DNA of 64,000 nucleotides. Source: Chitinophagaceae bacterium (GTDB lineage Bacteria > Bacteroidota > Bacteroidia > Chitinophagales > Chitinophagaceae). The notes under the pieces are model-generated. The model saw nothing but the letters and a program-made list of their open reading frames with translations, did not search any database and was not told the origin of the DNA. Where the stretch lies: the NCBI GenBank assembly GCA_019745155.1, contig JAIETM010000004.1:310001-374000 (forward strand), in the 5' to 3' direction. The translations under genes and the position numbers were made by a program. Positions 19,450 through 28,136 of this stretch are shown one piece after another (position 1 is the first letter of the stretch; each line of letters starts with the position of its first letter).

Positions 19450-19830
19450 TTACAGCACAACCCTTTGCCATGCCAGGGATTTGGCGCCAAAATTGAGTAT
19501 AAGACCTAGCTTGGTGCCGGATACTTTTAGATAGTTTAAAGTCTGGGCAAAATGTTGATCGATTATCACAGGGACTGACTTTATCTCCAATATAATCTTA
19601 TCATCAAGGAGAAAGTCGGCCACATATGGGCGAGATAAGACCTTGCCTTTATACATCACCTTGTATCGCTTTTCACGTTGGTAGGGAATCTTATTCAGCT
19701 GAAACTCATATTCTAATGCATCCTGATAATTCACCTCTTTGAGGCCTGGCCCGAGTTCTCGATGCACTTCCATTGCGATGCCGATTATCTGATAAGATGC
19801 TTCTTGATAAAGTAATGAACTGTTTTCCAT
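19450..19830 (-). CDS. GxxExxY protein (PD-(D/E)xK-like)
   Basis: A 126-residue member of the GxxExxY family, which belongs to the PD-(D/E)xK nuclease fold. The namesake motif is present as GPGLKEVNYQDALEYEF near residue 24. The nuclease-like core follows: YVADFLLDDKIILEIKSV, with D and ExK in place. The C-terminus NFGAKSLAWQRVVL is the family ending. The ATG at 19830 is preferred over an overlapping GTG one codon upstream. The biological role of the family is not established. The gene is bracketed by inverted repeats 9 bases past its stop and 13 bases before its start, and it splits an otherwise ordinary dtd/mazG-like/glyS cluster, which suggests insertion as a unit. Confidence 0.9.
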   Translation of the reverse strand: MENSSLLYQEASYQIIGIAMEVHRELGPGLKEVNYQDALEYEFQLNKIPYQREKRYKVMYKGKVLSRPYVADFLLDDKIILEIKSVPVIIDQHFAQTLNYLKVSGTKLGLILNFGAKSLAWQRVVL

Positions 19831-19843
19831 CACTTCAAGTTTT

Positions 19844-19876
19844 GAATCCGTGTAATTCGTATTAATCCGCGTAATC
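19844..19876 (+). repeat. Inverted-repeat arm upstream of the GxxExxY gene
   Basis: Partner of the arm at 19409-19440. It also contains an internal near-repeat, AATCCGTGTAAT then AATCCGCGTAAT. It ends eight bases before the dtd stop codon. Confidence 0.8.
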
Positions 19877-19883
19877 CTTGTAT

Positions 19884-20336
19884 TTATTCTTTGTTCCGGG
19901 AGTCCATCACAATCGTCACAGGCCCATCATTCAATAAACTTACTTTCATATCTGCCCCGAAAATGCCTGTTTGTACTGGCTGCCCTAAATCAGCCGACAA
20001 TTGCTGGATCATAGCCTCATACATCGGAATAGCTTTATCAGGCTTAGAGGCTTTGATATACGATGGTCGATTCCCTTTTTTAGTACTAGCATGAAGGGTA
20101 AACTGACTCACTAGTAAAATAGAACCACCTATGTCTTTTACCGAGAGATTCATCACACCATCTGCATCATCGAAAATGCGCATTTGCACAATCTTGTTGC
20201 TTAGCCATGTTACATCTTCATGGGTATCTGCATCTTCCACGCCCATTAGCACTAGCAACCCTTTTTCGATACTGCCACAAACAGATCCATCAACTTTAAC
20301 ACTGGCATGAGTAACCCTTTGTATCACTACCCGCAT
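19884..20336 (-). CDS. dtd: D-aminoacyl-tRNA deacylase
   Basis: Hydrolyses D-amino acids mischarged on tRNA and so keeps D-residues out of proteins. The ATG at 20336 gives MRVVIQRVTHASVKVDG, the standard N-terminus; the longer frame upstream is not coding. Signature motifs are present: LLVSQFTLHASTKKGNRPSY (SQFTL, active-site face) and NDGPVTIVMDS (the Gly-cisPro loop, normally NGPVT). Length (150) is normal. It is divergent from arfB with only 30 bases between start codons. Confidence 0.95.
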   Translation of the reverse strand: MRVVIQRVTHASVKVDGSVCGSIEKGLLVLMGVEDADTHEDVTWLSNKIVQMRIFDDADGVMNLSVKDIGGSILLVSQFTLHASTKKGNRPSYIKASKPDKAIPMYEAMIQQLSADLGQPVQTGIFGADMKVSLLNDGPVTIVMDSRNKE

Positions 20337-20366
20337 AGCTAAATAATTTGCGCCTAACTTTAGGTA

Positions 20367-20771
20367 GTGAAGATAGCTATTACCCATGAGATCATTTTCC
20401 GTACCGCACGAAGTGGCGGTAAGGGCGGACAAAACGTCAACAAGGTAGAAACCATGGCCGAGGGCCGATGGGATATCGCAGCATCTGCACAAATCAGCGA
20501 AGCACAAAAACAGATCCTATTTCAAAAACTGGCCAATAAAATCAATAAAGAAGGCATCCTAATTGCACAAGCACAATCAGCGAGAACACAGCTGGCCAAT
20601 AAGCAGCAAGTGATTGAGAAAATGCATCATTGGATTGAACAAGCCCTCACCGTGAAAAAAGCCCGGATTGCCACAAAAGCTACCAAGCAATCCAAAGAGA
20701 AAAGACTGGAACAAAAGAAAAAACACAGCCAGCATAAACAACTCAGACAAAAACCTCGTTTAACTGATTAA
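20367..20771 (+). CDS. arfB: Peptidyl-tRNA hydrolase ArfB-type ribosome rescue factor
   Basis: Releases nascent peptides from ribosomes stalled on non-stop mRNA. The catalytic loop RTARSGGKGGQNVNKVET holds the GGQ motif at about residues 19-21. The C-terminal tail is strongly basic (KATKQSKEKRLEQKKKHSQH), as needed to enter the mRNA channel. The start is a GTG at 20367; no ATG upstream in frame fits, and the N-terminus MKIAITHEIIFRTARSGG looks complete. It ends one base before the next gene, so the three genes that follow are probably co-transcribed and coupled in translation. Confidence 0.93.
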   Translation: MKIAITHEIIFRTARSGGKGGQNVNKVETMAEGRWDIAASAQISEAQKQILFQKLANKINKEGILIAQAQSARTQLANKQQVIEKMHHWIEQALTVKKARIATKATKQSKEKRLEQKKKHSQHKQLRQKPRLTD

Positions 20772-20772
20772 T

Positions 20773-21519
20773 ATGACACGCGTAATAGCATTATTTGTAA
20801 GCATTTTGCTCTTTGCCTGCGGAAAGAAAACTGAAACTGCTACTAGCAGTTATGACCTGAAACTCATATTCGAGAATCAGGTAAAGGGCAATCCGCTAGC
20901 CATCGGCGATGGCTATACCAACGATTTTGGCGAACAATACACTGTAACGGCATTCAAGTATTATGTTAGCAATATTGAGCTCACAACTATAAGCGGACAA
21001 ACAGAAAAAATCAGTGATACCTATTTTCTCGTTGATCAGGCCGAGAAAACAAGTATGATCTGTGCTTTTCAAACCAAACAACAGCAATACAAAGCAGTTT
21101 CTTTTTTACTGGGTGTAGACAGCACACGAAATGTGAGTGGTGTACAAACAGGTGCTTTAGACCCCGCCAAGGGTATGTTCTGGACATGGAACAGCGGTTA
21201 TATTATGGCCAAGTTAGAAGCCACGTCACGCATTGCTGCAACAGCTGGCAACAGAATCACTTACCATATTGGTGGTTTCAAAACGGGTGAAAATGCGGCC
21301 AGAAGAATCACCCTCAATTTCGGCACACTTGGTAATTTAAATATTAGTACGGCTGGCACTGCTGCCATTCTCGTTACAACAGAACTCAACAAATGGTTTA
21401 GCGGACAACACAACTTGAAAATTACGGATCAGTTTGAAGTAATGAGTCCGGGCGGCATCGCGATGAAGTATGCCGATAATTATGAGCGAATGTTTACTGT
21501 AACCGCTATTAGAAACTAA
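20773..21519 (+). CDS. MbnP-family lipoprotein
   Basis: A 248-residue lipoprotein of the MbnP family (MTRVIALFVSILLFAC, Cys16 lipidated). Family features: DLKLIFENQVKGNPLAIGDG and YTNDFGEQYTVTAFKYYVSNIELT, then MFWTWNSGYIMAKLEATS. In methanotroph MbnP, a tryptophan is oxidised to kynurenine by the partner MbnH and helps bind copper; here W137 and W139 in the FWTWN block are candidates. It is immediately followed, with stop and start overlapping (TAATG), by the MbnH-like dihaem gene, the usual pairing. A copper-related role is inferred from the family; no methanobactin genes are seen here. Confidence 0.88.
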   Translation: MTRVIALFVSILLFACGKKTETATSSYDLKLIFENQVKGNPLAIGDGYTNDFGEQYTVTAFKYYVSNIELTTISGQTEKISDTYFLVDQAEKTSMICAFQTKQQQYKAVSFLLGVDSTRNVSGVQTGALDPAKGMFWTWNSGYIMAKLEATSRIAATAGNRITYHIGGFKTGENAARRITLNFGTLGNLNISTAGTAAILVTTELNKWFSGQHNLKITDQFEVMSPGGIAMKYADNYERMFTVTAIRN

Positions 21520-22562
21520 TGCGCAAATGGTCCATAATATATCTTTTCAGCGCAAGCATCCTACTGCTATTCATTTTACATGCCTGCAGAAAGAAAGACG
21601 CATTTGTCTACAATCCCAACTATCTCAATTTTACCACACCCGCTGGATGGCCTGCACCTGTATACAATTTCGACAGCAACCGAATTACACAAGAAGGTTT
21701 TGAACTGGGCAGAAGATTGTTTTATGATCCCCAACTCAGCGTAGACAATACCATCAGCTGCGGCTCTTGTCACCAGCAATTTGCTGCATTCACCCATGCC
21801 GATCATCCACTGGCACACGGCATCAATAATCAATCCACCAAACGCAATCCACCAGGCTTGTTCAATCTGGCTTGGAAAGCCAACTTCCATCAGGATGGGG
21901 GCATCAATCATCTGGACCTTCAGCCACTTGCGCCTATTACCGCTTCCAATGAAATGGGCGAAAGTATCAGCAATGTGCTGAATAAACTCAAGCGAGATCC
22001 ACGCTACCCAGCTATGTTTCAAGCTGCATTTGGTGACGCTGAGATTAATACAAAACGAATGACCCAAGCGTTAAGCCAGTTTATGCTGATGCTGGTAAGC
22101 GCCAACAGTAAGTACGATAAAGTGATGCGCGGCGAAACCAGTTTCACACTACCAGAACAATTGGGTTATGCCATTTTCAAAGACAAATGCGCTAGCTGCC
22201 ACAAGGAACCTTTGTTCACCGATATGAGTTATCGCAATAACGGTGCGCCTATCGATCCTTTCCTGAAAGACTTTGGCCGAATGGGGATTACAAAACTTGC
22301 TGCCGATTCATTGAAGTTCATCGTACCAAGTCTAAGGAATATCGCCTACACCAATCCTTATGGTCACGACGGGCGTTGGTTCTCTTTACAGAATGTATTT
22401 ACCCATTACACCAGCGAAGTAGTGAACGGTGGCACAACCGATCCATTATTGAGAAACAGAATCGCACTCACCAATTTTGAAATTGGTCAGTTACAAGCAT
22501 TTCTCTTTACACTTAGTGATTCCAGCTTTGCGAAAGACCCACGCTTTGCCGAAGTGAAATAG
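21519..22562 (+). CDS. MbnH-like dihaem cytochrome c peroxidase-family protein
   Basis: A 347-residue exported protein of the cytochrome c peroxidase/MauG superfamily, paired with MbnP. It has a lipoprotein signal (ILLLFILHAC) and two haem c sites: CGSCH at about residues 81-85 and CASCH near 224-228. The block FELGRRLFYDPQLSVDNTISCGSCHQQFAAFTHAD is the family start, and RNIAYTNPYGHDGRWFSLQNVFTHY is a typical later block. Its start codon overlaps the MbnP stop, which implies tight coupling. The likely job is oxidative modification of MbnP in the periplasm; the alternative is a simple H2O2-reducing peroxidase. Confidence 0.9.
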   Translation: MRKWSIIYLFSASILLLFILHACRKKDAFVYNPNYLNFTTPAGWPAPVYNFDSNRITQEGFELGRRLFYDPQLSVDNTISCGSCHQQFAAFTHADHPLAHGINNQSTKRNPPGLFNLAWKANFHQDGGINHLDLQPLAPITASNEMGESISNVLNKLKRDPRYPAMFQAAFGDAEINTKRMTQALSQFMLMLVSANSKYDKVMRGETSFTLPEQLGYAIFKDKCASCHKEPLFTDMSYRNNGAPIDPFLKDFGRMGITKLAADSLKFIVPSLRNIAYTNPYGHDGRWFSLQNVFTHYTSEVVNGGTTDPLLRNRIALTNFEIGQLQAFLFTLSDSSFAKDPRFAEVK

Positions 22563-22626
22563 CGGCTGATTGCTGCTGAAGCAATACTTTTACCCATCAT
22601 TTTTCGTTAAAACTGAAAGCATTCCA

Positions 22627-24135
22627 TTGAGCGGCATCAAAAAATTAGCAGGACAAACGCTCTGGTATGGTTTACCCACCATTGCCAGTAGGTTCTTGGG
22701 TTATCTCATGAACCTATCCCTGCCTTTGTTTTTTGCTATGCCGGCAAAAACTGCTGACCTCACACAGGTATATGCGCTGATTCCGTTTTTGAATGTATTG
22801 TTTACTTATGGATTAGAAACAGCCTATTTCCGTTTTAGTAAAGAAGAAGACCAACAGAAACTATACAACACACTTTCGGTTTCACTACTCGCCTCAAGTA
22901 TTTTGTTTGCTGCCGGCTTATTACTGATGAAAGACCAGATCATCAGCTGGGCAGGCTTGGAAGCACATCCCAACTTTGCCTACTGGATGACGGGCATTAT
23001 TTTCTTTGACGCATTAAGCACCCTGGCTTTTGCCAAGCTTCGTCAGGAGAATCGTCCAAAAAAATATGCATTGGTAAGGATTAGCAGCGTCATCATCAAC
23101 CTTACAGCAGTTATTGTATTTCTGGGTATTCTACCCAATTATATGCCCAATCATCCCGAATCATTTTTCCACTATATCTGGAATGATGCATTGGGCATTG
23201 ATTATTACCTGCTGGGCAATCTGGTTGGCAGTATCGTTACTTTCTTATTACTCTTCAAAGAGTTTAGCTCCATCCGATTTGAACTAGATTTCCAACTCTG
23301 GAAGAAAGTGATGCAATACAGCTATCCACTCATCATCGTAGGTATGGGCGGCATGGTGAATGATATGCTGAGCAGACTGATTTATCAGCATGTAGTGAAC
23401 CTGCCGGAAGAAGCAGCCAAGCATGAGCTGGGCATCTTTGGCAATATTTACCGTCTGGCAGTCCTCATCACCATCATGATTCAGGCATTCCGCATGGCTG
23501 CAGAACCATTCTTTTTTAGTCAGCAAAAAAATGATGATGCACAGAAAGTCTATGCACGCGTAATGAAGTTTTTTGTCATCGCTTGCTGTTTTATGTTCCT
23601 CTTCATCAGCTTATTCATTGATGCATTTGGCTGGTTCTTTATGGCTATCAATAAGCCATTGTGGGTAGAAGGCTTATACATTGTACCCTTACTAGCATTA
23701 GGCAATGTTTTCCTCGGCATCTATTACAACCTCAGCATTTGGTATAAACTCACCAATAAGAATCTCTACGGTGCTTATATCACCATCGGTGGTGCTGTAA
23801 TTACCATTGCGTTGAACATCGTACTCATACCCAGATTGCATTACCTCGGCGCAGCCATAGCCACCTTTGTCTGTTACCTGTTCATGATGATCATCAGTTA
23901 TATACAAGGGCAACGCTATTATCCAGTTCCATACAATATAAAAAAGCTGACTGCTTATATTACTGTAGTGGTGCTGGCTTATGGTATACACAGAGGCATA
24001 GTCTACCTATATGATGCAGTTTGGCTTAACCTTACTGCCTCCTTTCTCTTATTTGCCCTGTTCAGTCGCCTAGTAATCTGGGCAGAAAAAAAAGAATTAC
24101 AACAGCTGCCGCTTATTGGCAAATGGATTCGTTGA
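22627..24135 (+). CDS. Polysaccharide flippase (MOP/Wzx-like)
   Basis: Multi-pass membrane protein of the polysaccharide transporter family, expected to flip lipid-linked glycans. About 12-14 hydrophobic segments cover the length, beginning with LAGQTLWYGLPTIASRFLGYLMN, the typical N-terminal helix. I place the start at the TTG at 22627, which gives (M)SGIKKLAGQTLWYG; a TTG at 22570 would add 19 residues. The segment 22563-22626 carries a weak hairpin (ATTGCT/AGCAAT) and a near-promoter TACTTTTA, which supports a separate start of transcription. No other glycan-assembly genes adjoin it. Confidence 0.85.
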   Translation: MSGIKKLAGQTLWYGLPTIASRFLGYLMNLSLPLFFAMPAKTADLTQVYALIPFLNVLFTYGLETAYFRFSKEEDQQKLYNTLSVSLLASSILFAAGLLLMKDQIISWAGLEAHPNFAYWMTGIIFFDALSTLAFAKLRQENRPKKYALVRISSVIINLTAVIVFLGILPNYMPNHPESFFHYIWNDALGIDYYLLGNLVGSIVTFLLLFKEFSSIRFELDFQLWKKVMQYSYPLIIVGMGGMVNDMLSRLIYQHVVNLPEEAAKHELGIFGNIYRLAVLITIMIQAFRMAAEPFFFSQQKNDDAQKVYARVMKFFVIACCFMFLFISLFIDAFGWFFMAINKPLWVEGLYIVPLLALGNVFLGIYYNLSIWYKLTNKNLYGAYITIGGAVITIALNIVLIPRLHYLGAAIATFVCYLFMMIISYIQGQRYYPVPYNIKKLTAYITVVVLAYGIHRGIVYLYDAVWLNLTASFLLFALFSRLVIWAEKKELQQLPLIGKWIR

Positions 24136-24201
24136 TCATTGATCAATTCTCCATTTTTCGGATAAAGTTTTGCAGTATCTTTCTGGCACTAACATTTTGC
24201 C

Positions 24202-25629
24202 ATGAAAAAGCAATATCCACGCCGACAGTTTATCAGAGACGCCGCCATGGTTGCAGGCGCATTCACCATCGTTCCACGTCACGTATTAGGCAGAGGCTTT
24301 ATCGCACCCAGCGATAAACTCAATATCGCCGGCATTGGTGTAGGTGGAAAGGGACAAAGCGATTTGGCTGAATTTGCCAAGAGCCCCAACGTGAATATTG
24401 TATCGCTATGCGATGTGGATGAGCGCATGAGCAAGGTTTCCAGAAACAGGTTTTCCAAAGCCAGCTATTATCAGGATTTCCGCGAGATGCTGGAGAAAGA
24501 AAAAAATAATATTGATGCCGTATCTGTTTCTACACCAGATCATACACACGCGGTAGCTGCTTTAGCTGCCATGCAATTGGGCAAACACGTATACGTGCAA
24601 AAGCCACTCACGCATGATATCTATGAAGCGCGCATTCTAACCCAAGCTGCCGAAAAATATAAAGTGGTTACGCAGATGGGTAACCAAGGCGGTAGCGGAG
24701 AAGGTGTACGCAAAATGAAGGAATGGTATATGGCCGGACTGATTGGCGATGTGCATACCGTGCATTGCTGGACCAACAGACCAGTATGGCCACAAGGTGT
24801 ACCAACCCCTTCAGGCAAACATGATATTCCAAAAGAATTGAATTGGGATCTCTGGTTAGGCCCTGCGAAGTATATTGATTTCAACCCTGCTTATGTACCA
24901 TTCAGCTGGCGCGGCTGGTGGGCATTCGGTACAGGCGCATTGGGTGATATGGCTTGTCATATCATGGATCCTGTTTTCCGTATCCTGCCTATTCTGTATC
25001 CATCAGAAGTAGAATGTAGTGTTGCGAATATTTGGAAAGAAATGTGGAACGAAGGCAACTATGTAGATGGTTGTCCGCCTGCATCCATTATTCACCTTAC
25101 TTATCCAAGAAAAGACAAGAAAGGCACCATCAAAGTAAGTTGGATGGATGGTGGTTTACAACCTAAGCGCCCTGATGAATTGTTGCCAGATGAACCCATG
25201 GGCAACTGGGATGGTGGTGTGATTTTCGAAGGTACCAAGGGTAAAATGATGTGCGGCTGTTATGGTGAAAACCCAACATTATTACCAACCAAGCGCATGA
25301 AAGAAGTGAACTTACCCAAACCAACTTTAAAGCGTGTTACTGAGGGCCATTACCTCGAATGGGTAAATGCTTGTATGGCTGGTTATGGTAAAGCAGAAAC
25401 CAGTTCTAGCTTTGATTTTGCTGGTCCATTTACTGAAAGTATTTTGATGGGCAACTTAGCGATCAGAAGCTGGCAGATGAAGAATCCCAAACTCAAAGGC
25501 TGGGACGATAAATATCTAGGCCGTAAGAAGCTTTTATGGGATGCAGCCAATATGAAGATCACCAACTTCGATGAAGCCAATCAGTTTGTGCGCAGAGAAT
25601 ACCGTGATGGCTGGAGTTTCAGTCTCTAA
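24202..25629 (+). CDS. Gfo/Idh/MocA-family oxidoreductase with Tat signal
   Basis: NAD(P)-dependent oxidoreductase of the glucose-fructose oxidoreductase family. A twin-arginine signal opens the protein (PRRQFIRDAAMVAGAFTIVP), so it is exported folded to the periplasm. The Rossmann domain follows (LNIAGIGVGGKGQSDLAEF, then SVSTPDHTHAVAALAAMQLGKHVYVQKPL with the family EKP-like motif seen as QKP). The C-terminal substrate domain holds WWAFGTGALGDMACHIMDP, in which D and H are the expected catalytic residues. The substrate is unknown; related Bacteroidota enzymes act on sugars or glycosides. Length (475) is usual for the Tat-exported subgroup. Confidence 0.92.
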   Translation: MKKQYPRRQFIRDAAMVAGAFTIVPRHVLGRGFIAPSDKLNIAGIGVGGKGQSDLAEFAKSPNVNIVSLCDVDERMSKVSRNRFSKASYYQDFREMLEKEKNNIDAVSVSTPDHTHAVAALAAMQLGKHVYVQKPLTHDIYEARILTQAAEKYKVVTQMGNQGGSGEGVRKMKEWYMAGLIGDVHTVHCWTNRPVWPQGVPTPSGKHDIPKELNWDLWLGPAKYIDFNPAYVPFSWRGWWAFGTGALGDMACHIMDPVFRILPILYPSEVECSVANIWKEMWNEGNYVDGCPPASIIHLTYPRKDKKGTIKVSWMDGGLQPKRPDELLPDEPMGNWDGGVIFEGTKGKMMCGCYGENPTLLPTKRMKEVNLPKPTLKRVTEGHYLEWVNACMAGYGKAETSSSFDFAGPFTESILMGNLAIRSWQMKNPKLKGWDDKYLGRKKLLWDAANMKITNFDEANQFVRREYRDGWSFSL

Positions 25630-25669
25630 GCAGGTAAATTGAGTTACCTTTAGGGCATAAACTTGTTCT

Positions 25670-26080
25670 ATGCGAAGCGTTATTCGTTCAGGGCTAATTG
25701 CTGGTATAATATTATTTATTGCTTCCTATGGCGGTTTATTCCTGGCTATCCGTTTTTTCCCGCAATTCTTTGTTGATTACCTAAGTCCGGTTTTCAATTC
25801 TGGCGGCGGCGACAGATACTTCTTCTTCTACTCGCATCCATTTGTACTGGCATTGGCGTTATCCTGGTTCTGGGAAAGATTCAAAACTTTGTTTGAAGGT
25901 GTTTTTGTCTTACGAGGATTGGAGTTTGGATTGATCTATGCAGTTGTTGCACTGCTACCACTCCTATGGATTACTTATGGCGCCTGGGATGTTAGTTTTC
26001 TGATGATTAGCACTTGGTGGCTATATGGGCTTTTTCAAGCTTGTGTTGCAGGTATCGTTTTCGCCAAACTCAATCCTTGA
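25670..26080 (+). CDS. Small membrane protein of unknown function
   Basis: A 136-residue protein with about four transmembrane segments: GLIAGIILFIASYGGLFLAI, PFVLALALSWFWERF, FGLIYAVVALLPLLWITYG and LFQACVAGIVFAKL. A small soluble loop contains NSGGGDRYFFFYSHP. I do not recognise the family. Its stop codon abuts the stop of the convergent YceI-like gene (26081), so the two 3' ends share no spacer. Confidence 0.75.
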   Translation: MRSVIRSGLIAGIILFIASYGGLFLAIRFFPQFFVDYLSPVFNSGGGDRYFFFYSHPFVLALALSWFWERFKTLFEGVFVLRGLEFGLIYAVVALLPLLWITYGAWDVSFLMISTWWLYGLFQACVAGIVFAKLNP

Positions 26081-26680
26081 TTATACGGGACGCATCTGCA
26101 GCGTGAATGACACTTCGAGTTCGTTATTCACCTTAATCATTCCACCCAAACGTGATGGCGGGGTAATATTAAAATCAGAAAACAAGAGTTGCCTTTTACC
26201 TGATAAAACCACTTGGTCTGCGCTGGCAGATGAAATAGTGTACTGCATATCAAATCTGCGCACCACACCTGCAATCTCAATTTCTACCCAACCACCAATA
26301 TTTTCAGCACTTGGCTTTAAATCTGGCAGCTTAGCAATATTGATAAAGCGTACATAGAGATAAGGGTAGTCTTTTGACTTCAATGTTTTTCTGAGATCAC
26401 TGGTCATAATGGGATTATGGCAGTTGAAACTTCTCACATCCAACTGCAAACCTCCGGCCATGGTATAGCCTTCTTTCTGCTTTGCTCTGCTACAGGAAAT
26501 AGTATCTAATGCTGCATATTCTGAGATATCGCAATTGAATTTGTTGACATTAGTAGTGCCAAAAACACGAAGATTACTGCTCTTGAGTACAGACCAGCGA
26601 TAACTGGGCGTAGCAGGGCTAAATGCAAAGTGAATACCTGCAAGTAAGAGTATCCATATTGAAAATTTTCTAATAACCAT
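26081..26680 (-). CDS. YceI-like secreted protein
   Basis: A 199-residue exported beta-barrel protein resembling YceI lipocalins. The ATG at 26680 gives a signal sequence (MVIRKFSIWILLLAGIHFAFS). The mature part begins with YRWSVLKSSNLRVFGTTNVNKFNCDI, similar to the YceI opening in the first gene of this cluster. It has the later pattern LRKTLKSKDYPYLYVRF (compare the YceI motif for the altered residue block). Four cysteines are unusual for YceI. A terminator lies between this gene and the porin upstream, so it may be expressed separately or by readthrough. Confidence 0.78.
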   Translation of the reverse strand: MVIRKFSIWILLLAGIHFAFSPATPSYRWSVLKSSNLRVFGTTNVNKFNCDISEYAALDTISCSRAKQKEGYTMAGGLQLDVRSFNCHNPIMTSDLRKTLKSKDYPYLYVRFINIAKLPDLKPSAENIGGWVEIEIAGVVRRFDMQYTISSASADQVVLSGKRQLLFSDFNITPPSRLGGMIKVNNELEVSFTLQMRPV

Positions 26681-26698
26681 GAGGGCTGAAAAGATAGT

Positions 26699-26730
26699 AA
26701 AAAAGCCAGGATGAAAAATCATCCCGGCTT
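26699..26730 (-). terminator. Rho-independent terminator after the porin
   Basis: AAGCCAGGATGA (26703-26714) pairs with TCATCCCGGCTT (26719-26730) with one G-T wobble and a 4-base loop. On the minus strand six T follow. It ends the yceI-porin transcript. Confidence 0.85.
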
Positions 26731-26763
26731 ACTTTGCACATGTATCAGGTTTGTCCTTAACCT

Positions 26764-28095
26764 TTAGAAACCTACAACAGCTTCTATTACAAATCCGTTG
26801 AACTTACCACTGCTTCTATAATCTGTAGTGGGGAAGTCTTTATATTGTTGATTAACGATTTCACCTTTCAGCAATACGTTGTTTGTGAGGAACCAACCAG
26901 CTGCCAATGCAGTACGGTTTACTGTTACATCAGCAGCCATACCAGCCAGTCTAGCTGTAACTGTGTTGTAACGAGCACCTACAAACAGGTTTTCATTTTT
27001 ACCGAAGCGGTATACACCATCAATAGCTACTTGATTTGCTTTTCTATCAGCAGTTTCTGTTTTAGTACGACCTTTTGCAGTCTCATAAGTACCAAACACT
27101 TCCAAACCACCGGCTTTCAGGAAACCATTCAACATAAAGGCAGTAACTTTTTTGCTAAAGCCTGGGTTCAGACGACCAGAGAAAGCAACAGCTGTTGAAG
27201 CAGGTAATGCTCCTGGCACACCTTTTTCCATTACGTTTTGATAGTTAGAACCAGTGCGGTCGCCACCATACAATGTCAAACCACTACCTGCCTGACTAGA
27301 GTTTGTATACAAGCTACCTGTTACACGAACACGTACTTTTTCAGAAACTTGCTTATCATAACCACCTTTCAGGTAGAAAGAAGGATTACGGTTTGTATTT
27401 GCATCTTGTACAGTAGCGATTACTGAGTCAACGTGACCTTTAATCATACCGTTTGTAACACCAATCATACCGATGAAACCATTCTTCTGCAGGTATACTT
27501 CACCACCAATTTCTGTTGCGAATGCATCCATGATATTACCCTCCATGAATGGGTTCCACAATGTTTGGCCGCCATCGCTTCTGCGGAAGTGCGCATCACC
27601 ATAGTTCACTTCAAAGTGACCGATTTTAATGGTAGCAATCTTCATCAGATCACTCCAGAACTGGCCTTTGAAAGGCAGCTTGTCGAATTGAATGTAACCA
27701 CCTTTAACCCAGAATTCATTGTGGCGTCTGGAAGACATATAGTTAGTCACATTCAAAGTGATACCATCAGCCAGCTGGGCATCAACAAAGAGGTTTGCTT
27801 GAGCTGTCATGAAACCTGGAGCCAAAGGATACAATCTGTTCGCACCTGTACCAGTGTTATTGATTGCGCTGTTTTCATGTTTCAGACTTTGGAACTGCTG
27901 TGTAAAGCCCGCACCAAAACGAACTTTTAAACCATCAAAAGCAGCTGTATCATTTTTAGATGTTTCAAAAACATTGATACCTGTTTTATCATAAGGACGC
28001 CAGTTAGCGATCTTGGGTTGCTGAGCAAAAAGCGCGATTGGCAAACTGCCCAGCATAATAAAGGCGAGCGTCTTTAAGGTTGATAACTGTTTCAT
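26764..28095 (-). CDS. Outer-membrane porin-like protein
   Basis: A 443-residue predicted outer-membrane beta-barrel with a signal peptide (MKQLSTLKTLAFIMLGSLPIALFAQ). It has alternating hydrophobic strands, GGYIQFDKLPFKGQFWSDLM and VNYGDAHFRRSDGGQTLWNPF being the most conserved-looking stretches, and the closing strand GFVIEAVVGF ends in Phe. It resembles phosphate- or anion-selective porins but I cannot fix its substrate. It follows a YceI gene by 41 bases on the same strand, a gene pair likely transcribed together from the Crp/Fnr-box promoter upstream. Confidence 0.82.
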   Translation of the reverse strand: MKQLSTLKTLAFIMLGSLPIALFAQQPKIANWRPYDKTGINVFETSKNDTAAFDGLKVRFGAGFTQQFQSLKHENSAINNTGTGANRLYPLAPGFMTAQANLFVDAQLADGITLNVTNYMSSRRHNEFWVKGGYIQFDKLPFKGQFWSDLMKIATIKIGHFEVNYGDAHFRRSDGGQTLWNPFMEGNIMDAFATEIGGEVYLQKNGFIGMIGVTNGMIKGHVDSVIATVQDANTNRNPSFYLKGGYDKQVSEKVRVRVTGSLYTNSSQAGSGLTLYGGDRTGSNYQNVMEKGVPGALPASTAVAFSGRLNPGFSKKVTAFMLNGFLKAGGLEVFGTYETAKGRTKTETADRKANQVAIDGVYRFGKNENLFVGARYNTVTARLAGMAADVTVNRTALAAGWFLTNNVLLKGEIVNQQYKDFPTTDYRSSGKFNGFVIEAVVGF

Positions 28096-28136
28096 ATACT
28101 GTGTGTTTTTAAATGTTAAGGATTAGAGATTAGAAT

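Noticed and set aside
19409-19471. Longer N-terminus of the MazG-like protein
   Set aside because: The extra residues are encoded by the inverted-repeat arm and do not resemble the family.
24132-24146. TTGATCATTGATCAA, which looks like an Fnr box
   Set aside because: The half-sites are separated by five bases instead of four and the site overlaps the flippase stop codon; not convincing as a regulator site.
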